A stretch of 64,000 nt of DNA from Acidovorax sp. YS12 (GCA_021496925.1 CP053915.1:2232001-2296000), one strand, 5' to 3'. Positions 33,333 to 42,447 are shown, counted from the first letter of the stretch. Notes: generated by a model not told the origin, from the letters alone. A program made the numbers and translations.

Positions 33333-35807
33333 TCAGCAGCCGCGCCTGCGCAGCGCGCCCAGGCTGAACAACCCCAGCACACCCGCCAGCAAAGCCAGCG
33401 CCCATTCGCCCAGGGTCGGAATGGCCCGGGTGTCGGCGGGCACGGGCGCTCCCAGCAGCGCGAAGCCGCCCGGGTCGGTGATGGTGCCGCCCACGGTGTC
33501 GCTGTCGCCCAGGCCGTTGTCGGTCAGCGTCAGCGTGGCGCTCAGGCCATCGGGGGCGAGCACGGCCTTCTGTGCGGGCAGTTGGTACCAGTGCGGCTGG
33601 GTGCAGGCGTTGCCCCGGCAGCCGTTGTAGCCGTCGGGCGTGGGGCCGTACTTCATGTAAACCGCGCCCTGGGGCACGGGGCTGGTGAAATGCAGCGTCA
33701 CGGTGGCATCGCTGCCCGGGGCCCCGCTGTCCAGGTTCAGCGCCAGCACGCCGGCGGGGAAGCTCGTGCCTTGCGGGGCGGCCGCGGGAGGCGTGGCGCT
33801 GAAGCTCGCGCTATTCACCTGCCAGCCATTGGTGGGGGCGGAGACGGAGCCCTTGCCGCCGCCCGCGTTGGCCCAGGGAGCCTGGCAACTGGCCGGGGTA
33901 CCGCCGTTCTCGCCCTGGCACTGCCAGGTGTACTGGCCGCTGGCACTGGAGGCGGCGCCGGGCGTGCCCGCGCTGCACAGGTTGGCGGCAGGGGCCGTGG
34001 CCTGGGCCTGGCCGGCCGCCGCGCCGCAGGCGCCGTCGACCGGGGCAGCGATGGTGACCGGGGTTTGCAGCTGCGGCGCGGCGTCGTAGTTCGCGTTGCC
34101 CGCCTGGTCTGCCGCGATGGTGCAGGTACCGCCGGCCAACATGGTGACGGTGTTCTGCGCCACGGTGCAGACCGCCGGGCTCTGGCTGGTGAAGGTGACC
34201 GGGTTGCCGGAGCCGCCGCCCGTGGCCTGCACGGTGAACTGGCCGCCCTGCGCATACACCACGGACGCGGGCGTGGTGGCGAAGCCGGTGATGGCTTGCG
34301 CGGCCTTGTTCACGGTGTGGTTCAGGCTGCCGCTGGCGCTGTGGTTGGCCGCGTCGCCCGCGTAGCTGGCGGTGATGGCGTGTGCGCCCACCGCCAGCGC
34401 GGGGGCGGCGCAGGTGTAGGGCGCGGCGGGCGCGGTGCACAGCACGGCAGCGCCGTCCTTGAACGTGACCGCGCCCGTGGGGCTGCTCGCGCCCGCCAGC
34501 GTGGCGGTGAAGGTCACGCCCTGGCCCCAGGTGCTGGGGCTGGCGGGGGAGGCAGAGAGGCCGAGCGTGGGAGCACCTCTCGGCGTGACCGCGTTGGTGA
34601 CGGCGGGGTCGGAGAACTGGCCCGCCGAGCCGTTTTTCGCCACCACGCGGAAGGTGTAGCTGGTGCCGTTGGTCAGGCCAGTGACGGTGCAGCTGGACGC
34701 GGCCCCGTCGTTGGCGGTGCAGGATTTGGTAGGGGCTTCGACGGCGGTGGCGGTGTAGCTGTCCACCGCGACGCCGTAGGGGTCTGTCCACACAGGCGTC
34801 CAGCTCACCTGCGCCGTGGTGTTGCCCGCCGTGGCGGTGACGCTGGCCGGCTGGGGCGGCTTGCCGGCCAGCACGGTGATGGAGAGGGGCTTCTGGGCCG
34901 ACGCGCAGCCGCTGTTGTCCGAAGCCGTCACGCCGAAATTGAACGTGCCGGTGGCCGTGGGGGTGCCGGAGATGGCGCCGCCGGACGACAGCGCCAGGCC
35001 GGGCGGCAAGGCCCCTGCCGTGATGGCGAAGGAGGGCGCGCCCAGCGCGCCCGTCTGCGACAGCGTGGCACCGCCGTACGCCTCGCCAGCCGCCCCGCTG
35101 CCCGGCGTGCCGCTGACCGTGAGGGTGGGGCAGACGTAGGGCGTGTACGCCACGTCGTCGAGGCCGATGTAGTCGCTGTTGGTTCCATCGGGTCCGCCGT
35201 TGGTCACGAAGTAACGGTAAGCGATGCGGCCGGACGTGGGAGCAGGCAAGCCGGCAACCGTAATCGTGTACTGGGTCCACGTCTGCGGGTAAACGCCCGC
35301 TTGCAAGGCGGGGTTGATATCCAACAAAAGCGTTGTGAAGTCGCCCAGGGCGGTGGCACCGGATCCCACGTTCGTGCTCGCGCCATTGGTACTCAATCGG
35401 ATCTGTAGACGATCAGGGTAGTCGGTCTGGCCGCTGCCAATCGTGGGTTTTCGCGTGTAGAACGTCAGTACGTCGCCATTGCGCAGTGTCCGGTTCGGCA
35501 TGAGCAGCCAGTTGCTGATGGTGTTGTTGCCGGTGGTGTTTGCGCTGTTGGCCGCGATGTAGGCATTGGCCGCGCCGCTGCGGGCGGGAAATGTAGTGAC
35601 GTCGACGAGGCCCTGATACCAATTCGGCATGAGGCCGACCGGATTGCTGTTGTTCTGCATGACCCAGCCCTTGCCCGCCAGGGTGGTGACGTCATCGAAG
35701 CCCTCGGTGATGGCCTGTGCCCGGGCCACGCCCGGCAATGCGGCGGCGGCTGCCAGCAGCAGGGCCGCCGAGGCGCGCACGGCAGGCGCGTGGATGGATG
35801 TGTTCAT
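33333..35807 (-). CDS. IPTL-CTERM sorted surface protein with Ig-like repeats
   Basis: An 824-residue exported protein. After the signal peptide (1-30) comes a choice-of-anchor/jelly-roll region (about 32-225, ITEGFDDVTTLAGKGW), a putative Ig domain (about 230-310), a fibronectin type III domain (about 315-400), and Ig-like repeats (about 405-580). The C-terminal region resembles that of the first IPTL-CTERM protein (GAVYMKYGPTPDGYNG; IPTLGEWALALL, then a hydrophobic span and LRRRG). It is probably a cell-surface or matrix protein. The 3'-terminal ~94 bases are about 90% identical to those of the other gene. Confidence 0.85.
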   Translation of the reverse strand: MNTSIHAPAVRASAALLLAAAAALPGVARAQAITEGFDDVTTLAGKGWVMQNNSNPVGLMPNWYQGLVDVTTFPARSGAANAYIAANSANTTGNNTISNWLLMPNRTLRNGDVLTFYTRKPTIGSGQTDYPDRLQIRLSTNGASTNVGSGATALGDFTTLLLDINPALQAGVYPQTWTQYTITVAGLPAPTSGRIAYRYFVTNGGPDGTNSDYIGLDDVAYTPYVCPTLTVSGTPGSGAAGEAYGGATLSQTGALGAPSFAITAGALPPGLALSSGGAISGTPTATGTFNFGVTASDNSGCASAQKPLSITVLAGKPPQPASVTATAGNTTAQVSWTPVWTDPYGVAVDSYTATAVEAPTKSCTANDGAASSCTVTGLTNGTSYTFRVVAKNGSAGQFSDPAVTNAVTPRGAPTLGLSASPASPSTWGQGVTFTATLAGASSPTGAVTFKDGAAVLCTAPAAPYTCAAPALAVGAHAITASYAGDAANHSASGSLNHTVNKAAQAITGFATTPASVVYAQGGQFTVQATGGGSGNPVTFTSQSPAVCTVAQNTVTMLAGGTCTIAADQAGNANYDAAPQLQTPVTIAAPVDGACGAAAGQAQATAPAANLCSAGTPGAASSASGQYTWQCQGENGGTPASCQAPWANAGGGKGSVSAPTNGWQVNSASFSATPPAAAPQGTSFPAGVLALNLDSGAPGSDATVTLHFTSPVPQGAVYMKYGPTPDGYNGCRGNACTQPHWYQLPAQKAVLAPDGLSATLTLTDNGLGDSDTVGGTITDPGGFALLGAPVPADTRAIPTLGEWALALLAGVLGLFSLGALRRRGC

Positions 35808-35830
35808 GGTGTGCCCTTTCCCGTCTCAAG

Positions 35831-35886
35831 AAGGCGGGCACGGTAACAAACCGCAACCAGCGAAGATTGCACTGGATTACAGTGCC
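35831..35886 (-). promoter_or_regulatory. Conserved 56-base upstream box, copy 2
   Basis: Partner of the box at 33102-33157, placed 24-79 bases before the start of the second IPTL-CTERM gene. The similar distance from both start codons argues for a promoter/leader role rather than coding homology. Confidence 0.6.
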
Positions 35887-35902
35887 TGGCAGCCGTGCGG
35901 AT

Positions 35903-35966
35903 GTTTTAGGTCAAATCAGGCTCAAACCCTTTGCTGGAAAGCGCTGGAAGCTATGAATAGCGAAGC
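35903..35966. repeat. Palindromic repeat copy
   Basis: The core gaaagcgctggaagctatga, with a left half aggctcaaaccctttgct, lies between the response-regulator gene end and the upstream box of the IPTL-CTERM gene. Confidence 0.75.
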
Positions 35967-35991
35967 ATGCGCCACGCCCCTGCGCCCGGTT

Positions 35992-36696
35992 TCAGGCGTC
36001 GCGCGGCGCCAGCCGCAGCGGCAGGGTCAGCCGGTAGCCCTTGCCGCGCTGGCCGGTGATGGGGTTGCCCGCGCCCGGCGGGTCTTGCAGCTTGTGCCGC
36101 AGCCGGCTGATGAGCACGGCCAGGTTTTCGGCCGTCAGCGGGGCGCCCATGTGCCGGCCCAGGGTGTAGAGCAGGCGTTCGCTGTCCATTTCCTGCTGCG
36201 GCGCCAGGGCCAGGGTTTCCAGCAGTTGGGCCTCGCGCGCGGTCAGCGCCCAGGCGTGGCCGTCGGGCGCACGCAGTTGCTGCTGCCGGGGCAGCAGCTG
36301 GTAGCACGGGCTGGGCTGGGGGCGCTGCACGCGGCGCAGCAGGTTGGCGATGACGGCTTCCAGCTCGACGACGTTGGTGGGCTTGGTGAGGTACACGTCG
36401 CCGCCCGCGCGGTAGCCCGTGGAGCGGTCCGAGGGGCGGGTGCGGGCCGTGAGCAGGACGATGCCCAGCTCGGGGTGGGTCGTGCGCAGGCGCTGCGCGA
36501 TGCTGAAGCCGTCTTCGCCGGGCAGGTTGACGTCCAGCACCGCCACGTCGATGGGGTGCCGCGCGATCAACTGGTTCAGGGCCTCGCCCGAGTCGGCCTC
36601 CAGCACGCGCCACTGCGGGCGCTGCAGGTAGTCGCGCATTTCTTCGCGCAGGTCGTCGTGGTCTTCCACCAGGACGACGGTCAGGGGTTCAGGCAT
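35992..36696 (-). CDS. OmpR-type response regulator
   Basis: A 234-residue regulator. The receiver (about 5-120) has acidic residues at Glu11-Asp12, phospho-acceptor Asp55 (AVLDVNLPGEDGF), the LLTAR Thr and Lys in VYLTKPTN. The C-terminal part (about 145-228) is a winged helix of the OmpR kind (LTAREAQLLETLAL, VLISRLRHKLQDP, GKGYRLTLP). It overlaps the sensor kinase gene by 16 bases. Its closeness to the IPTL-CTERM genes suggests, but does not show, that it controls them. Confidence 0.87.
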   Translation of the reverse strand: MPEPLTVVLVEDHDDLREEMRDYLQRPQWRVLEADSGEALNQLIARHPIDVAVLDVNLPGEDGFSIAQRLRTTHPELGIVLLTARTRPSDRSTGYRAGGDVYLTKPTNVVELEAVIANLLRRVQRPQPSPCYQLLPRQQQLRAPDGHAWALTAREAQLLETLALAPQQEMDSERLLYTLGRHMGAPLTAENLAVLISRLRHKLQDPPGAGNPITGQRGKGYRLTLPLRLAPRDA

Positions 36697-38588
36697 AGCT
36701 CGAAAACGATGTGGTGGGGGTCGGGCACATGGCGCACGCTGGCATGCATCAGCCGCGCCACCTGGGCCACCCAGTACAGGCCCAGGCCGGTGCCGCTGCA
36801 AAAGAGCGCGCCAGGCGCGCGGTAGTACTTCTGGAACAGTTGCGCCGGGTCGGGCCAGCCGCCCCGGCCCGGCGCGTTGCGCACGGTGATACGGGCGCTG
36901 GCCGCGCTGGCCGCCAGCTGCAGCGTGACGGGGCGGTCCGGGTCGCCGTAGCGCAGGGCATTGTCCAGCAGGTTGCGCACCATCAGGCGCAGCAGCACGC
37001 CATCGACGTGCGCCCGCACCCCGGCTTGCAGCTCCAGCCGCAGCCGCTCGGCCTGCGGCGCCTGCCCGGCGCATTCGGCCAGCAGCGCGGCGAGGTCTTC
37101 CGTCCGGGCCTGCACCGTGAGGGCGCCCTGCTCCAGGTGGTCCACGGCCACGCAGCGCTCCAGGATGGTGTCGATGTTGTCCACGGCCCGCTGCATCTTG
37201 GCCAGGCGCGCGGCGCGGTCTTCGGGCGGGGCGTGGGGGTCGCGCTGCAGGTGCTGGGTGGCCACCCGCAGCAGGGACAGGGGGTTTTTCAGCTCGTGCA
37301 GCACCATGCCGAGGAAGCTGCTGGTTTCCGCGTGGCGCTGTTTCTCGTAGTGCAGCGCCAGATCGGTGGCGTGCTTCTGCTGCGCCACGGCGGCCTGGCG
37401 CTGGAATTCGAGCTGCGTGTGCCGGGCCATGATGGCCAGGGTCATCAGCATGGTGAAGAAATTGCTGGGCAGGGTCGGGTACAGCGACAGGGTGGACGGT
37501 ATGGTGAAAGGCACGATGGCGGGCAGCAGCCACAGCAGCAGGTAGACCACGAGGCAGATGCCGAAGGTCTTGAACAGCACCCGCAGCGCCCGGTCCTCGA
37601 TGGACACGAACCAGACTACCACCCCGCCCCACAGCGAGATGCACAGCATGCCCAGGTTGTTCAGCGCCATCGCCTTGGCGCCGTGCCCCAGGCCGATCAG
37701 CAGCAACTGCGCAGGCAGCAGCGCCATGCAGGCCGTGTAGGCCCAGGTACACCAGGGCGGGACGTGGAACAGGCGCAGCATCTCCCGGAACAGCAGGCAG
37801 GCCAGCGTGAAGTGAATGCTGTTGGTGCAGAAAATGGCCAGGTCGAGCACGCCTTGCGACTGGGGCAGCACATACTTCGCGAACAGCCCCATCTGCAAGC
37901 CCACCATCACGAAGGTGGCGAAATCGAACCCCGCGGTAATCAGCCACAGGGACTGGCCCGTGGCGCGCCAGCCCAGCAGGGAGATGCACAGCACCACGAC
38001 GCTGAAGCCGATGTACAGGCCAACGAGCACGTGGGTCTGGATGTCGAATTCGCGGCTTTCCGGCGCCGAGATGACCGTGAAATGCGCAATCGCCGAATCG
38101 CTGCGCACCCGGACATACACCGTGGAGCCCTCCCCCGGCGGGCTGTGCAGCAGCACGCTGAACGCCAGCTCGCCACGCTCGCGCGCCTGGTAGGCATGGC
38201 TGCTGCCCAGGCGCTGCACCGCCCAGGCGCCATCCTGCGCGCGCTGGAATACCTGGATGTCCTGCAAGAGGCCGGGCTGTACCCGCACGACCCAGTCACC
38301 CGCGGGCGGCGGCGGCACCTGCAAGCGCACCCAGAAAGGGGTGCCCTTGTTGCGCAGCGGCAAAAGGCCGGTGAAGGGCTGCCAGCCCTGGGCGTGCTGG
38401 ATGTCGTCGATCGACAGCGCGCCGCCCGGGTCTTCCAGGTAGCTGCGCTGCTGCACCAGGTCCAGCGCGGCGTGCGCTGGCAGCGCCAGCCCGGCCCACG
38501 CCAGCAGCGCGCAGCACAGCCGCCGGACCAAGACGCGGAGGGGATGAAGCCTGGGGGCGGGCGCGAGGGGGAGTGGAAGCATTGCCAT
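36681..38588 (-). CDS. 7TM-DISM sensor histidine kinase
   Basis: A 635-residue kinase. A leader (to about residue 40) precedes a periplasmic 7TMR-DISMED2-type carbohydrate-binding-like domain (about 42-180), seven membrane segments (about 185-400), a HisKA domain with His in MVLHELKNPLSLL, and an ATPase domain with NLLDNALRYGD and GTGLGLYWVA. The ligand is unknown. The gene follows serA by 29 bases on the same strand and overlaps its response-regulator gene. The start codon region can fold into an 8-bp hairpin (38582-38603). Confidence 0.86.
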   Translation of the reverse strand: MAMLPLPLAPAPRLHPLRVLVRRLCCALLAWAGLALPAHAALDLVQQRSYLEDPGGALSIDDIQHAQGWQPFTGLLPLRNKGTPFWVRLQVPPPPAGDWVVRVQPGLLQDIQVFQRAQDGAWAVQRLGSSHAYQARERGELAFSVLLHSPPGEGSTVYVRVRSDSAIAHFTVISAPESREFDIQTHVLVGLYIGFSVVVLCISLLGWRATGQSLWLITAGFDFATFVMVGLQMGLFAKYVLPQSQGVLDLAIFCTNSIHFTLACLLFREMLRLFHVPPWCTWAYTACMALLPAQLLLIGLGHGAKAMALNNLGMLCISLWGGVVVWFVSIEDRALRVLFKTFGICLVVYLLLWLLPAIVPFTIPSTLSLYPTLPSNFFTMLMTLAIMARHTQLEFQRQAAVAQQKHATDLALHYEKQRHAETSSFLGMVLHELKNPLSLLRVATQHLQRDPHAPPEDRAARLAKMQRAVDNIDTILERCVAVDHLEQGALTVQARTEDLAALLAECAGQAPQAERLRLELQAGVRAHVDGVLLRLMVRNLLDNALRYGDPDRPVTLQLAASAASARITVRNAPGRGGWPDPAQLFQKYYRAPGALFCSGTGLGLYWVAQVARLMHASVRHVPDPHHIVFELCLNP

Positions 38589-38617
38589 GGATTTTCATGG
38601 CAACGCCTGCGCCCCAT

Positions 38618-39850
38618 CTAGAACAGCACGCGGCAGCGGATGGTGCCGTCCACCTGCGAGAGTTTTTCCAGCGCCAGTTCGGAGGACTGCGCGTCCAGGT
38701 CGATGACCACGTAGCCCAGCTTGTCGTCGGTCTGCAGGTACTGGCCGGCAATGTTGACGCGCAGTTCCGCGAACACCTGGTTGATGGCCGAGAGCACGCC
38801 CGGCTGGTTGTGGTGCACGTGCAGGATGCGGTGCTTGCCCGGGTGCGCGGGCAGCGCCACCTCGGGGAAGTTGACCGAGGTGATGCTGGTGCCGTTGTCG
38901 CTGTACTTCACCAGCTTTTCCGCCACTTCCAGGCCGATGTTGGCCTGCGCCTCCTGCGTGGAGCCGCCGATGTGCGGCGTCAGGATCACGTTGTCCAGGC
39001 CGCGCAGCGGGGAGGTGAATTCGTCCTTGTTGCTCTTGGGTTCGACGGGGAACACGTCCACCGCCGCACCCGCCAGGCGGCCTTCGCGCAGCGCCTGGGC
39101 CAGCGGGTCGATCTCGACCACGGTGCCGCGCGAGGCGTTGATGAGGATGGCGCCGGGCTTCATCGCGGCGATTTCGGCGGCGCCGATCATCCACTGCGTC
39201 GAAGGCAGCTCGGGCACGTGCAGGCTCACGATGTCGCTTTGCTCCAGCAGCGCGTGCAGCCCCGCCGCCTGGCGCGCGTTGCCCAGCGGCAGCTTGCCCA
39301 CCACGTCGTGGAAGACGACCTGCATGCCCAGCGCCTCGGCCAGCACCGACAGCTGCGAGCCGATGGCGCCGTAGCCGACGATGCCCAGCGTCTTGCCCCG
39401 GGTCTCGTAGGCGCTGTCGGCGCTCTTGAGCCAGCCGCCGCGGTGCGCGGCGGCATTGCGCGCGGGCACGCCGCGCAGCAGCAGGATGGCTTCGGCCAGC
39501 ACCAGCTCGGCCACCGAGCGCGTGTTGGAGTACGGCGCGTTGAACACCGCGATGCCGCGCTCGCGCGCCGCCTGCAGGTCCGCCTGGTTGGTGCCGATGC
39601 AGAAGCACCCGATGGCCACCAGCTTGTGCGCATGCGCCAGCACCTCGGCCGTGAGCTGGGTGCGCGAACGCACGCCGATGAAGTGCGCATCGGCGATCTT
39701 GCGCTGCAGCGCCTCGCCCTCCAGCGCGCCGGGCAAGGCCTCGATCTGGGAATAGCCCGCCGCGCGCAGCACCTCCTGGGCACTGGGGTGAATGCCTTCG
39801 AGCAACAGGAAACGGATCTTGCTTTTGTCCAGGGATGTCTTGTGCAGCAT
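38618..39850 (-). CDS. serA: D-3-phosphoglycerate dehydrogenase
   Basis: A 410-residue enzyme, the E. coli SerA length, catalysing the first step of serine synthesis. Seen: substrate-loop VRSRTQLT, NAD-binding TLGIVGYGAIGSQL, catalytic Arg in INASRGTVV, Glu in VDVFPVEP, His in LTPHIGGST, and a C-terminal ACT domain (HHNQPGVLSAINQVFAEL), the serine-feedback site. It is divergent from ugpB. The 245-base gap between them shows no gene; it holds both promoter regions, which I could not place. Confidence 0.95.
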   Translation of the reverse strand: MLHKTSLDKSKIRFLLLEGIHPSAQEVLRAAGYSQIEALPGALEGEALQRKIADAHFIGVRSRTQLTAEVLAHAHKLVAIGCFCIGTNQADLQAARERGIAVFNAPYSNTRSVAELVLAEAILLLRGVPARNAAAHRGGWLKSADSAYETRGKTLGIVGYGAIGSQLSVLAEALGMQVVFHDVVGKLPLGNARQAAGLHALLEQSDIVSLHVPELPSTQWMIGAAEIAAMKPGAILINASRGTVVEIDPLAQALREGRLAGAAVDVFPVEPKSNKDEFTSPLRGLDNVILTPHIGGSTQEAQANIGLEVAEKLVKYSDNGTSITSVNFPEVALPAHPGKHRILHVHHNQPGVLSAINQVFAELRVNIAGQYLQTDDKLGYVVIDLDAQSSELALEKLSQVDGTIRCRVLF

Positions 39851-40095
39851 GGGAGGGCCTTTGGCGGAAAGTGACAGGGGACAAGCATGCTGCATCGCAC
39901 AAAACCTTAGCGAATGCACCGCTATTGGGCAAGCGCCGCGCCATTCGTCACAATGCGCCCCTGACGGCAGGCTGACGACGGGTTTCCCCCGGTTGTGACC
40001 CAGGGGAGGCTTGTGCGACAACGACACCGTTCTGTCATCGGCGCCCCCTACCCTGGGTCGTTTGGTGGCCCTTGCCATCCCAACAGGAGTCTTTC

Positions 40096-41412
40096 ATGCA
40101 ATTCAAGCAACTGGCCTTGGCCGCAGCCATCGCCGCCACTGCGGCGGCTGCGCAAGCGCAGACCGAAATTCAATGGTGGCATTCGATGACCGCCGTGAAC
40201 AACGAGTGGGTCAACGACCTGGCCAGGCAGTTCAACGAAAGCCAGAAGGACTACAAGGTGGTGCCCACGTTCAAGGGCTCCTACCCCGAGAGCATGACGG
40301 CCGCCATCGCCTCGTTCCGCGCGGGCAACTCGCCGCACATCCTGCAGGTGTTCGAGGTCGGCACGGCCACCATGATGGCCAGCAAGGGCGCCACCGTGCC
40401 CGTGGGCAAGGTGATGCAGGACGCCGGCCTGGCGTTCGACCCCAGCGTATACGTGCCGGCCGTGGCCGCCTACTACACGGCGCCCAACGGCCAGATGCTG
40501 AGCTTCCCGTTCAACAGCTCCACCACCATCTTCTATTACAACAAGGACGCCTTCAGGAAGGCCGGCCTGAACCCCGACAAGGCCCCCGCCACCTAGCCCG
40601 AGGTGTTCGAGGCGGCCAAGAAGCTCAAGGCCAGCGGCCACAGTTGTCCCATGACGCTGGCCTGGAACGGGTGGACGCAGCTCGAATCGTTCTCGGCCTG
40701 GCACAACGTCGAGTACGCGACGCACCAGAACGGCCTGGACAAGGAAGGCTACAAGGCGCGCCTGAAGGTCAACTCGCCGCTGCACCTGCGCCACATCGAG
40801 AACCTGGCGCAGGCCGCGAAGAACGGCGAGTACGTCTACAAGGGCCGCAACGCCGACGCCGAAGGCTCGTTCGTCTCGGGCGAGTGCGCGATGATCCAGA
40901 CCTCCTCCGGCTTCTATGGCAACGTGGCGAAGAACGCCAAGTTCACCTACGGCCTGGCTCCCCTGCCCTACTACCCGGACGTGAAGGGCGCGCCGCAGAA
41001 CACCGTGATCGGCGGCGGCTCCCTGTGGGTCATGGCGGGCAAGAAGCCCGAGGAATACAAGGGCGTGGCCCGGTTCTTCGACTTCCTGTCGCAGACCAAG
41101 GTGCAGGCCGCCAGCCACCAGCGCACCGGCTACCTGCCCATCACCATGGGCGCCTACGAGCTGACCGACAAATCGGGCTTCTACCAGCAACGCCCCGGCA
41201 CCGACGTGGCCGTGACGCAGATGATCCGCAAGGTGACCGACAAGTCGCGCGGCATCCGCCTGGGCAACTACCTGCAGATCCGCACCATCGAAGACGAGGA
41301 GCTGGAACTGGTCTGGGCCGGCAAGAAGACGCCCCAGGAAGCGCTGGACGCCATCGTCAAGCGCGGCAACGAGCTGCTCGCGCGCTTCGAGCAGGCCAAC
41401 AAGGGCAAGTAA
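40096..41412 (+). pseudogene. ugpB: ugpB, glycerol-3-phosphate binding protein, interrupted by an in-frame amber codon
   Basis: The frame encodes a 438-codon UgpB: signal peptide (LALAAAIAATAAAAQA), EIQWWHSMTAVNNEW, FNSSTTIFYYNKDAF, and a C-terminal part with QNTVIGGGSLWVM and LGNYLQIRTIEDEELE. A TAG at 40594-40596 stops translation after residue 166. The protein resumes in the same frame (PEVFEAAKKLKASG). E. coli UgpB has KTWQDL at this point, so the expected codon is TGG and one G-to-A change at 40595 explains the stop. No other damage is seen, so this is a recent mutation, a sequencing error, or a suppressed codon. The start follows CAGGAG by seven bases. Confidence 0.88.
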
Positions 41413-41428
41413 GCGGCCTTCCGCCTCG

Positions 41429-41460
41429 GCCTCCGCCGCCCACGGGCGCGGAGGCTTTTT
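41429..41460 (+). terminator. Hairpin with T-run between ugpB and ugpA
   Basis: Arms gcctccgc (41429-41436) and gcggaggc (41448-41455) are followed by five Ts. In binding-protein operons such a site usually lets part of the transcript stop so that the binding protein is made in excess over the permeases. Confidence 0.75.
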
Positions 41461-41481
41461 GCCGTTTCTGGAACGACCTTC

Positions 41482-42363
41482 ATGGAAAAACGTGTCCTCT
41501 TCCGCTCCCGCTGGCTGCCCTGGGCGCTGCTGCTGCCCCAGTTGGCCATCGTGGGCGTGTTCTTCTTCTGGCCCGCGAGCCAGGCCATCCTGCAGTCGGT
41601 GCAGATGGAGGATGCCTTCGGCATGAGCCGCGAGTTCGTCGGCCTGGAGAATTTCCGGCGCCTGTGGGACGACGCGGCCTACCTGGATTCGTTCAAGATC
41701 ACCGCGCTGTTCTCGGTGCTGGTGGCGGGCGTGGGCATCGTGCTGGCGCTGGTGCTGGCGATCTTCGCCGACCGCATCACGCGCGGCGCGCTGGTCTACA
41801 AGACGCTGCTCATCATGCCGTACGCCGTGGCGCCGGTCATCGCCGGGGTGCTGTGGATGTTCATCTTCTCGCCCTCGATCGGCGTGCTGGCCTACGGGCT
41901 GGGCAAGCTGGGCTACACCTGGAACCACCTGATGAACGACAACCAGGCCATGGCGCTGATCGTCATCGCCTCGGTGTGGAAGCAGATCTCGTACAACTTC
42001 CTGTTCTTCCTGGCGGGCCTGCAGTCGATCCCCAAGTCGCTGATCGAGGCCGCCTCGATCGACGGCGCCGGCCCGTGGCGGCGCTTCTGGAGCATCCAGC
42101 TTCCGCTGCTCTCGCCCACCACCTTCTTCCTCCTGGTCATCAACATCGTCTACGCCTTCTTCGACACCTTCGGCATCGTCGATGCCACCACGCACGGCGG
42201 ACCGGGGCAATCCACCTCCATCCTGGTCTACAAGGTGTACCAGGACGGCTTCAAGGCGCTCGACCTGGGCGGCTCGGCCGCGCAGTCGGTGGTGCTGATG
42301 GTGATCGTCATCGCGCTCACCGTGGTGCAGTTCCGCTACGTCGAAAAGAAAGTGCAGTACTGA
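41482..42363 (+). CDS. ugpA: Glycerol-3-phosphate ABC transporter permease UgpA
   Basis: A 293-residue permease with six membrane segments. The EAA loop is EAASIDGAGPWRRFWSIQLP. MPYAVAPVIAGVLW and DATTHGGPGQSTSILVYKVY match the UgpA/MalF class. It forms the membrane channel with UgpE. The start follows the ugpB-ugpA terminator by 21 bases. Confidence 0.93.
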   Translation: MEKRVLFRSRWLPWALLLPQLAIVGVFFFWPASQAILQSVQMEDAFGMSREFVGLENFRRLWDDAAYLDSFKITALFSVLVAGVGIVLALVLAIFADRITRGALVYKTLLIMPYAVAPVIAGVLWMFIFSPSIGVLAYGLGKLGYTWNHLMNDNQAMALIVIASVWKQISYNFLFFLAGLQSIPKSLIEAASIDGAGPWRRFWSIQLPLLSPTTFFLLVINIVYAFFDTFGIVDATTHGGPGQSTSILVYKVYQDGFKALDLGGSAAQSVVLMVIVIALTVVQFRYVEKKVQY

Positions 42364-42365
42364 AA

Positions 42366-42445
42366 TGACCCCCACGCTCATCGCTTCGCGTATCGCCGCC
42401 CCCCGAGGGGGCGAGTCAGTGCCTTCGGGCGGCCGGGCGGCACTG
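42366..42445. repeat. GC-rich palindromic repeat between ugpA and ugpE
   Basis: This block contains the palindrome ccccccgagggggc after ccacgctcatcgcttcg, and a right part cttcgggcggccgggcgg. I recall very similar blocks in many Comamonadaceae intergenic regions. It is unrelated to the aagcgct family and occupies nearly all of the 84-base gap. Confidence 0.65.
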
Positions 42446-42447
42446 CC

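Noticed and set aside
40032..40038. A CTGTCAT that could be half of a Pho box upstream of ugpB
   Set aside because: No second repeat is found 11 bases away on either side, so a PhoB site is not supported even though ugp operons are often phosphate-regulated.
40603..41412. A separate downstream gene starting at the GTG after the amber codon
   Set aside because: The sequence is the in-frame remainder of UgpB without a signal peptide or ribosome site, so an independent gene is unlikely.
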